Shown piece by piece: positions 13,784-22,600 of a DNA stretch of 48,055 nucleotides. The DNA lies in the NCBI RefSeq assembly GCF_000003605.2, contig NW_003148762.1, forward strand, positions 1 through 48,055, given 5' to 3'. Source of the DNA: Saccoglossus kowalevskii (taxonomy: Eukaryota > Hemichordata > Enteropneusta > Harrimaniidae). Numbering within the stretch: the stretch's first letter is position 1; each line of letters starts with the position of its first letter. The position numbers and the translations under genes were made by a program. The notes beneath the pieces were generated by a model. It ran no database searches, was not told where the DNA came from, and was given only the letters and a program-made list of their open reading frames with translations.

Positions 13784-15192
13784 ATATATCATAACAGGCC
13801 GATGGAATCTCGTAGTGGCCCTCGAAGGATGTAGAATTTTGAAATATTTCCAAACATGAAATGGTCGCCAATTACAATAAATTTCAAATATCTAAGATAG
13901 ATGAGTGGTCAGGTGATACACCAGTTCCAAACGTAAAGGTAAATCGGTCGATGTTAGTACTTGCATGGGAGACTACCGGGGAAAAGCAGCCGGTGATTTT
14001 TTTTGCAGTCTAAGCTGTTGAAACAGCGTGCAAAGTTGTCCAAACCGATTTCAAAGTTGGTAGATTTGCGTGTTTATTTGATCTAAGTTGTTGTTATATC
14101 TAATCCTGCTGTTATAAAGTATGAAAAATGAATAAAATCCATTCGAAGCCTCCCATGTTAGCAGACTGTCATATGAGCCGGCTGTAAAATGAACAAACAC
14201 ACCCTGAGAATGTGAAAAGCTCTTGAAAATTCGGTGGATTTGCGTGTATATCCCCCCCCCCAAGTCGTTTCGTAAAGAACCCCGCAGTTAAATTTAGAAC
14301 AAAAATATGTAAAAGTCTAAAAATACTATTTATGTTAGTACATTGTACCACTGCCCAGGCGCAAAGTGATTAACAAAGTGCATACAAAGTTGTGAAAATC
14401 CCGTGCAAAGTTGACAGATTTACATGGTAATGTTACCTATGTTGTTACATTATCGAGACCAGTAGTTAAAAGTTTGCGAAAGTGAATAAAAATATCATAA
14501 CAGGCCGATGGAATCTCGTAGTGGCCCTCGAAGGATGTAGAATTTTGAAATATTTCCAAACATGAAATGGTCGCCAATTACAATAAATTTCAAATATCTA
14601 TGATAGATGAGTGGTCAGGTGATACACCAGTTCCAAACGTAAAGGTAAATCGGTCGATGTTAGTACTTGCATGGGAGACTACCGGGGAAAAGCAGCCAGT
14701 GATTTTTTTTGCAGTCTAAGCTGTTGAAACAGCGTGCAAAGTTGTCCAAACCGATTTCAAAGTTGGTAGATTTGCGTGTTTATTTGATCTAAGTTGTTGT
14801 TATATCTAACCCTGCTGTTATAAAGTATGAAAAATGAATAAAATCCATTCGAGGCCTCCCATGTTAGCAAAATGTCATATGAGCTGGCTGTAAAATGAAT
14901 AACACACCCTGAGAATGTGAAAAGCTCTTGAAAATTCGGTGGATTTGCGTGTATATTCCCCCCCAAGTCATTTCGTAAGGAACCCCGCAGTTAAATTTAG
15001 AACAAAAATATGTAAAAGTCTAAAAATACTATTTATGTTAGTACATTGTACCACTGCCCAGGCGCAAAGTGATTAACAAAGTGCATACAAAGTTGTGAAA
15101 ATCCCGTGCAAAGTTGACAGATTTACATGGAAATGTTACCTATGTTGTTACATTATCGAGACCAGTAGTTAAAAGTTTGCGAAAGTGAATAA
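13784..15192 (+). repeat. Units 20-21, short subfamily II pair (706 and 703 bp)
   Basis: Both have ATAACAGGCC, AAATATCTA-GATAG, CCAAACGTAAAGG and a 15-bp deletion just after the T-rich tract (about 14009 and 14715). Near-identity implies a recent tandem duplication. Unit 20 also holds the longest C run, ten C at 14252-14261, where most copies have four to six. Confidence 0.85.
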
Positions 15193-18100
15193 ATATATCA
15201 TAAAAGGCCGATGGAATCTCGTAGTGGCCCTCGAAGGATGTAGAATTTTGAAATATTTCCAAACATGAAACGGTCGCCAATTACAATAAATTTCTAATGT
15301 CTCTGACAGATGAGTGGTCAGGTGATACACCAGTTACAAAAGTAAAGTTAAATCGGTCGAGGTTAGTACTTGCATGGGAGACTACCGGATAAAAGCAGCC
15401 GGTGAGTTTTTTTTTGCAGTCTGCATCTCTTTGGTCTAAGCTGTTGAAACAGCGTGCAAAGTTGTCCAAACCGATTTCAAAGTTGGTAGATTTGCGTGTT
15501 TATTTGATCTAAGTTGTTGTTATATCTAACCCTGCTGTTATAAAGTATGAACAATGAATAAAATCCATTCGAAGCCTCCCATGTTAGCAAACTGTCATAT
15601 GAGCTGGCTGTAAAATGAATAACACACCCTGAGAATGTGAAAAGCTCTTTGAAAATTCGGTGAATTTGCGTGTATATTCCCCCCTAAGTCATTTCGTAAG
15701 AACCCCGCAGTTAAATTTAGAACAAAAATATGTAAAAGTCTAAAATACTATTTATGTTAGTACATTGTACCACTGCCCAGGCGCAAAGTGATTAACAAAG
15801 TGCATACAAAGTTGTGAAAATCCCGTGCAAAGTTGACAGATTTACATGGAAATGTCACCTATGTTGTTACATTATCGAGACCAGTAGTTAAAAGTTTGCG
15901 AAAGTGAATAAATATATCATAAAAGGCCGATGGAATCTCGTAGTGGCCCTCGAACGATGTAGAATTTTGAAATATTTCCAAACATGAAATGGTCGCCAAT
16001 TACAATAAATTTCAAATGTCTCTGACAGATGAGTGGTCAGGTGATACACCAGTTCCAAAAGTAAAGTTAAATAGGTCGAGGTTAGTACTTGCATGGGAGA
16101 CTACTGGAGAAAAGCAGCCGGTGAGTTTTTTTGGCAGTCTGCATCTTTTTGGTCTAAGCTGTTGAAACAGCGTGCAAAGTTGTCCAAACCGATTTCAAAG
16201 TTGGTAGATTTGCGTGTTTATTTGATCTAAGTTGTTGTTATATCTAACCCTGCTGTTATAAAGTATGAAAAATGAATAAAATCCATTCGAAGCCTCCCAT
16301 GTTAGCAGACTGTCATATGAGCCGGCTGTAAAATGAACAAACACACCATGAGAATATGAAAAGCTCTTGAAAATTCGGTGAATTTGCGTGTATATTCCCC
16401 CCTAAGTCATTTCGTAAAGAACCCCGCAGTTAAATTTAGAACAAAAATATGTAAAAGTCTAAAAATACTATTTATGTTAGTACATTGTACCACTGCCCAG
16501 GCGCAAAGTGATTAACAAAGTGCATACAAAGTTGTGAAAATCCCGTGCAAAGTTGACAGATTTACATGGAAATGTCACCTATGTTGTTACATTATCGAGA
16601 CCAGTAGTTAAAAGTTTGCGAAAGTGCATAAATATATCATAAAAGGCCGATGGAATCTCGTAGTGGCCCTCGAAGGATGTAGAATTTTGAAATATTTCCA
16701 AACATGAAATGGTCGCCAATTACAATAAATTTCAAATGTCTCTGACAGATGAGTGGTCAGGTGATATACCAGTTCCAAAAGTAAAGTTAAATCGGTCGAG
16801 GTTAGTACTTGCATGGGAGACTACCGGAGAAAAGCAGCCGGTGAGTTTTTTTTTGCAGTCTGCATCTCTTTGGTCTAAGCTGTTGAAACAGCGTGCAAAG
16901 TTGTCCAAACCGATTTCAAAGTTGGTAGATTTGCGTGTTTATTTGATCTAAGTTGTTGTTATATCTAACCCTGCTGTTATAAAGTATGAAAAATGAATAA
17001 AATCCATTCGAAGCCTCCCATGTTAGCAGACTGCCATATGAGCCGGCTGTAAAATGAACAAACACACCCTGAGAATGTAAAAAAACTCTTGAAAATTCCG
17101 TGGATTTGCGTGTATATTCCCCCCTAAGTCATTTCGTAAAGAAACCCTCCGTAGTTCATTTTATAAAAAAATATGTAAAAGTCTAAAATACTATTTATGT
17201 TTAGTACATTTGTACCACTGCCCACGCGCAAAGTGATTAACAAAAGTGCATACAAAGTTGTGATAATCTCCGTGCAAAGTTGACAGATTTACATGGAAAA
17301 TGTTACCTATGTTGTTACATTATCGAGACCCAGTAGTTAAAAGTTTGCGAAAAAGAATAAATATATCATAAAAGGCCGATGGAATCTCATAGTGGCCCTC
17401 GAAGGATGTAGAATTTTGAAATATTTCCAAACATGAAATGGTCGCCAATTAAAATAAATTTCAAATGTCTCTGACAGATGAGTGGTCAGGTGATACACCA
17501 GTTCCAAAAGTAAAGTTAAATCGGTTGAGGTTAGTACTTGCATGGGAGACTACCGGAGAAAAGCAGCCGGTGAGTTTTATTTTTGCAGTCTGCATCTCTC
17601 TGGTCTAAGCTGTTGAAACAGCGTGCAAAGTTGTCCAAACCGATTTCAAATTTGGTAGATTTGCGTGTTTATTTGATCTAAGTTGTTGTTATATCTAACC
17701 CTGCTGTTATAAAGTATGAAAAATGAATAAAATCCATTCGAAGCCTCCCATGTTAGCAGACTGTCATATGAGCCGGCTGTAAAATGAACAAACACACCCT
17801 GAGAATGTGAAAAGCTCTTGAAAATTCGGTGGATTTGCGTGTATATTCTCCCCTAAGTCATTTCGTAAAGAACCCCGCAGTTAAATTTAGAACAAAAATA
17901 TGTAAAAGTCTAAAAATACTATTTATGTTAGTACATTGTACCACTGCCCAGGCGCAAAGTGAATTAACAAGGTGCATACAAAGTTGTGAAATCCCGTGCA
18001 AAGTTGAACAGATTTACATGGAAATGTTACCTATGTTGTTACATTATCGAGACCAGTAGTTAAAAGTTTGCGAAAGTGAATAAATATATTATAAAAGGCC

Positions 18101-19016
18101 GATGGAATCTCGTAGTGGCCCTCGAAGGATGTAGAATTTTGAAATATTTCCAAACATGAAATGGTCGCCAATTACAATAAATTTCGAATGTCTCTGACAG
18201 ATGAGTGGTCAGGTGATACACCAGTTCCAAAAGTAAAGTTAAATCGGTCGAGGTTAGTACTTGCATGGGAGACTACCGGAGAAAAGCAGCCGGTGAATTT
18301 TTTTTTTTTGCAGTCTGCATCTCTTTGGTCTAAGCAGTTGAAACAGCGTGCAAACTTGTCCAAACCGATTTCAAAGTTGGTAGATTTGCGTGTTTATTTG
18401 ATCTTAGTTGTTGTTATATCTAACCCTGCTGTTATAAAGTATGAAAAATGAATAAAATCCATTCGAAGCCTCCCATGTTAGCAGATTGTCATATGAGCCG
18501 GCTGTAAAATAAACAAACACACCCTGAGAATGTGAAAAGCTCTTGAAAATTCGGTGGATTTGCGTGTATATTCCCCCCTAAGTCATTTCGTAAAGAACCC
18601 CGCAGTTAAATTTAGAACAAAAATATGTAAAAGTCTAAAAATACTATTTATGTTAGTACATTGTACCACTGCCCAGGCGCAAAGTGATTAACAAAGTGCA
18701 TACAAAGTTGTGAAAATCCCGTGCAAAGTTGACAGATTTACATGGAAATGTTACCTATGTTGTTACATTATCGAGACCAGTAGTTAAAAGTTTGCGAAAG
18801 TGAATAAATATATCATAAAAGGCCGATGGAATCTCGTAGTGGCCCTCGAAGGATGTAGAATTTTGAAATATTTCCAAACATGAAATGGTCGCCAATTACA
18901 ATAAATTTCAAATGTCTCTGACAGATGAGTGGTCAGGTGATACACCAGTTCCAAAAGTAAAGTTAAATCGGTCGAGGTTAGTACTTGCATGGGAGACTAC
19001 CGGAGAAAAGCAGCCG

Positions 19017-19037
19017 GTGAGTTTTTTTTTTTTGCAG
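19017..19037 (+). repeat. Hypervariable T-rich tract bounded by GTGAGT and GCAG (example copy)
   Basis: Here the tract is GTGAG, T12, GCAG (21 nt). Counted the same way in other copies it ranges from 16 nt (14490, 36882, 41914 and 45520 units) through 18-24 to 32 nt (33977 unit). Three styles follow the subfamilies: pure T runs (II), TTTTTG hexamer repeats giving 20, 26 or 32 nt (I), and TTTTTATTTTT (III). The edges look like a 5' splice donor and a polypyrimidine-AG acceptor. The boundary is degraded in some copies: ATGAGC in the 19532 unit, GTTAGG in 23149, 23866 and 28918, GTGAAT in 18084, 38309 and 39032. Slippage at a simple repeat is the simplest reading. Confidence 0.8.
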
Positions 19038-19057
19038 TCTGCATCTCTTTGGTCTAA

Positions 19058-19071
19058 GCTGTTGAAACAGC
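19058..19071. repeat. 14-bp perfect inverted repeat GCTGTT-GA-AACAGC (example copy)
   Basis: Six-base arms surround a two-base centre, about 20 bp downstream of the T-rich tract. The motif is intact in nearly all copies. Exceptions include GCAGTTGAAACAGC (18084, 20253 and 39032 units), GCTGTTGACACAGC (39758 unit) and a damaged copy near 41440. It could be a protein site or a small hairpin, or chance. No function can be assigned from sequence alone. Confidence 0.6.
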
Positions 19072-19102
19072 GTGCAAAGTTGTCCAAACCGATTTCAAAG
19101 TT

Positions 19103-19276
19103 GGTAGATTTGCGTGTTTATTTGATCTAAGTTGTTGTTATATCTAACCCTGCTGTTATAAAGTATGAAAAATGAATAAAATCCATTCGAAGCCTCCCAT
19201 GTTAGCAGACTGTCATATGAGCCGGCTGTAAAATGAACAAACACACCATGAGAATGTGAAAAGCTCTTGAAAATTC
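19103..19276 (+). repeat. Module A of the 722-bp unit (174 bp)
   Basis: The anchor is GGTAGATTTGCGTGT. It shares GATTTGCGTGT with B, then CTAAGT, then AACCC-GC-GTTA starting about 43 bases after the anchor, then ATGTTAG at +96 (B: +97). It shares with C the GTTGTT motif at +28 and TGAATAAA at +69/70, identical offsets in both. The 5' flank has two CAAAGTTG motifs 21 bp apart (19075 and 19096), the same spacing as in the flank of C. Subfamily I carries GATTGCAAAG and often GTTGCTGTTTTATC here. Confidence 0.85.
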
Positions 19277-19454
19277 GGTGGATTTGCGTGTATATTCCCC
19301 CCTAAGTCATTTCGTAAAGAACCCCGCAGTTAAATTTAGAACAAAAATATGTAAAAGTCTAAAAATACTATTTATGTTAGTACATTGTACCACTGCCCAG
19401 GCGCAAAGTGATTAACAAAGTGCATATAAAGTTGTGAAAATCCCGTGCAAAGTT
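19277..19454 (+). repeat. Module B of the 722-bp unit (178 bp)
   Basis: The anchor is GGTGGATTTGCGTGT. It aligns to A almost without gaps for 60 bases, then again from ATGTTAG (19374) through a GCC..GGC-like stretch and TGA-AACAAA. It carries a short C run whose length varies between copies, the GTACATTGTAC inverted repeat, and CTGCCCAGGCGC (subfamily II) or CTATCCAGGCGC (subfamily I). Confidence 0.85.
19380..19390. repeat. 11-bp inverted repeat GTACA-T-TGTAC (example copy)
   Basis: Five-base arms surround one central base in module B. It is conserved across most copies, with exceptions such as GTACATGGTAC near 46799 and GTACATTTTAC near 26602. Module D has only half of it (GTTAGTACTTG), which helps align D to B. 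Confidence 0.5.
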
Positions 19455-19643
19455 GACAGATTTACATGGAAATGTTACCTATGTTGTTACATTATCGAGA
19501 CCAGTAGTTAAAAGTTTGCGAAAGTGAATAAATATATCATAAAAGGCCGATGGAATCTCGTAGTGGCCCTCGAAGGATGTAGAATTTTGAAATATTTCCA
19601 AACATGAAATGGTCGCCAATTACAATAAATTTCAAATGTCTCT
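19455..19643 (+). repeat. Module C of the 722-bp unit (189 bp), spanning the unit start chosen here
   Basis: The anchor is GACAGATTTACATGG. It matches A at GTTGTT (+28) and TGAATAAA (+70), and has ATGG at +95 where A has ATGTTAG at +96. Its second half (GTGGCCCTCGAAGGATG onward to GGTCGCCAATTAC) is among the least variable parts of the unit by eye across the 66 copies. Confidence 0.8.
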
Positions 19644-22600
19644 GACAGATGAGTGGTCAGGTGATACACCAGTTCCAAAAGTAAAATTAACTCGGTCGAG
19701 GTTAGTACTTGCATGGGAGACTACTGGAGAAAACCAGCCGATGAGCTTTTTTTTGCAGTCTGCATCTCTTTGGTCTAAGCTGTTGAAACAGCGTGCAAAG
19801 TTGTCCAAACCGATTTCAAAGTTGGTAGATTTGCGTGTTTATTTGATCTTAGTTGTTGTTATATCTAACCCTGCTGTTATAAAGTATGAAAAATGAATAA
19901 AATCCATTCGAAGCCTCCCATGTTAGCAGACTGTCATATGAGCCGGCTGTAAAATGAACAAACACACCCTGAGAATGTGAAAAGCTCTTGAAAATTCGGT
20001 GGATTTGCGTGTATATTCCCCCCTAAGTCATTTCGTAAAGAACCCCGCAGTTAAATTTAGAACAAAAATATGTAAAAGTCTAAAAATACTATTTATGTTA
20101 GTACATTGTACCACTGCCCAGGCGCAAAGTGATTAACAAAGTGCATACAAAGTTGTGATAATCCCGTGCAAAGTTGACAGATTTACATGGAAATGTTACC
20201 TATGTTGTTACATTATCGAGACCAGTAGTTAAAAGTTTGCGAAAGTGAATAAATATATCATAAAAGGCCGATGGAATCTCGTCGTGGCCCTCGAAGGATG
20301 TAGAATTTTGAAATATTTCCAAACATGAAATGGTCGCCAATTACAATAAATTTCAAATGTCTCTGACAGATGAGTGGTCAGGTGATACACCAGTTCCAAA
20401 AGTAAAGTTAAATCGGTCGAGGTTAGTACTTGCATGGGAGACTACCGGAGAAAAGCAGCCGGTGAGTTTTTTTTTTTTTTGCAGTCTGCATCTCTTTGGT
20501 CTAAGCAGTTGAAACAGCGTGCAAAGTTGTCCAAACCGATTTCAAAGTTGGTAGATTTGCGTGTTTATTTGATCTTAGTTGTTGTTATATCTAACCCTGC
20601 TGTTATAAAGTATGAAAAATGAATAAAATCCATTCGAAGCCTCCCATGTTAGCAGACTGTCATATGAGCCGGCTGTAAAATGAACAAACACACCCTGAGA
20701 ATGTGAAAAGCTCTTGAAAATTCGCTGGATTTGCGTGTATATTCCCCCCTAAGTCATTTCGTAAAGAACCCCGCAGTTAAATATAGAACAAAAATATGTA
20801 AAAGTCTAAAAATACTATTTATGTTAGTACATTGTACCACTGCCCAGGCGCAAAGTGATTAACAAAGTGCATACAAAGTTGTGAAAATCCCGTGCAAAGT
20901 TGACAGATATACATGGAAATGTTACCTATGTTGTTACATTATCGAGACCAGTAGTTAAAAGTTTGCGAAAGTGAATAAATATATAATAAAAGGCCGATGG
21001 AATCTCGTAGTGGCCCTCGAAGGATGTAGAATTTTGAAATATTTCCAAACATGAAATGGTCGCCAATTACAATAAATTTCAAATGTCTCTGACAGATGAG
21101 TGGTCAGGTGATACACCAGTTCCAAAAGTAAAGTTAAATCGGTTGAGGTTAGGACTTGCATGGGAGACTACCGGAGAAAAGCAGCTGGTGAGTTTTTTTT
21201 TTGCAGTCTGCATCTCTTTGGTCTAAGCTGTTGAAACAGCATGCAAAGTTGTCCAAACCGATTTCAAAGTTGGTAGATTTGCGTGTTTATTTGATCTTAG
21301 TTGTTGTTATATCTAACCCTGCTGTTATAAAGTATGAAAAATGAATAAAATCCATTCGAAGCCTCCCATGTTAGCAGACTGTCATATGAGCCGGCTGTAA
21401 AATGAACAAACACACCCTGAGAATGTGAAAAGCTCTTGAAAATTCGCTGGATTTGCGTGTATATTCCCCCCTAAGTCATTTCGTAAAGAACCCCGCAGTT
21501 AAATTTAGAACAAAAATATGTAAAAGTCTAAAAATACTATTTATGTTAGTACATTGTACCACTGCCCAGGCGCAAAGTGATTAACAAAGTGCATACAAAG
21601 TTGTGAAAATCCCGTGCAAAGTTGACAGATTTACATGGAAATGTTACCTATGTTGTTACATTATCGAGACCAGTAGTTAAAAGTTTGCGAAAGTGAATAA
21701 ATATATCATAAAAGGCCGATGGAATCTCGTAGTGGCCCTCGAAGGATGTAGAATTTTGAAATATTTCCAAACATGAAATGGTCGCCAATTACAATAAATT
21801 TCAAATGTCTCTGACAGATGAGTGGTCAGGTGATACACCAGTTCCAAAAGTAAAGTTAAATCGGTCGAGGTTAGTACTTGCATGGGAGACTACCGGAGAA
21901 AAGCAGCCGGTGAGGTTTTTTCTTTGCAGTCTGCATCTCTTTGGTCTAAGCTGTTGAAACAGCGTGCAAAGTTGTCCAAACCGATTTCAAATTTGGTAGA
22001 TTTGCGTGTTTATTTGATCTAAGTTGTTGTTATATCTAACCCTGCTGTTATAAAGTATGAAAAATGAATAAAATCCATTCGAAGCCTCCCATGTTAGCAG
22101 ACTGTCATATGAGCCGGCTGTAAAATGAACAAACACACCCTGAGAATGTGAAAAGCTCTTGAAAATTCGGTGGATTTGCGTGTATATTCCTCCCTAAGTC
22201 ATTTCGTAAAGAACCCCGCAGTTAAATTTAGAACAAAAATATGTGAAAGTCTAAAAATAATATTTATGTTAGTACATTGTACCACTGGTTCAGGCGCAAA
22301 GTGATTAACACAAGTGCATACAAAAGTTGTGAAAATCCCGTGCAAAGTTGACAGATTTACATGGAAATGTTACCTATGTTGTTACATTATCAAGACCAGT
22401 AGTTAAATGTTCGCGAAAGTGAATAAATATATCATAAAAGGCCAATGGAATCTCGTAGTGGCCCTCGAAGGATGTAGAATTTTGAAATATTTCCAAACAT
22501 GAAATGGTCGCCAATTACAATAAATTTTAAATGTCTCTGATAGATGAGTGGTCAGGTGATACACCAGTTCCAAAAGTAAAGTTAAATCGGTCGAGGTTAG

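Larger units (their letters stand above)
18920..19102 (+). repeat. Module D of the 722-bp unit (183 bp), most diverged quarter
   Basis: The module starts at the anchor GACAGAT, preceded by ATTTCAAATG; module A has GATTTCAAAG before its own anchor. It contains GTTAGTAC at +57, matching GTTAGTACATTG of module B at +99, so about 40 bp would have been lost between anchor and motif. The second half holds the T-rich tract, the only strongly length-variable part of the unit. Homology with A, B and C is plausible from the ~180-bp spacing and these motifs but weaker than among the other three. Confidence 0.55.
18808..19531 (+). repeat. Reference unit for the internal description (unit 27, 724 bp)
   Basis: This is a clean subfamily II copy without obvious indel damage. 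It begins in the late part of module C, so it reads C-end, D, A, B, C-start. Counted anchor to anchor, one period is D 18920-19102, A 19103-19276, B 19277-19454, C 19455-19643. Within the unit lie the T-rich tract (19017-19037), a 14-bp inverted repeat (19058-19071), an 11-bp inverted repeat (19380-19390) and a C6 run in module B. No coding, tRNA or rRNA signature is visible. Confidence 0.9.

Noticed and set aside
14252..14261. Ten-C run as a G-quadruplex or i-motif element
   Set aside because: It is a single run without the three further runs needed, and is only a length variant of the usual C4-C6.
19017..19037. Poly-A tail of a minus-strand retroposon (seen as poly-T)
   Set aside because: There are no target-site duplications, no SINE or LINE features beside it, and in subfamily I the tract is a TTTTTG repeat.
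19140..19185. TATA-like GTTATAAAG and AATAAA as promoter and polyadenylation signals
   Set aside because: Such strings are expected often in A+T-rich DNA, and no transcript unit is supported around them.
19260..19330. CENP-B box in module B (TTTCGTAAAGAACCCCG)
   Set aside because: It has TTCG, but the required A and CGGG positions do not match on either strand.
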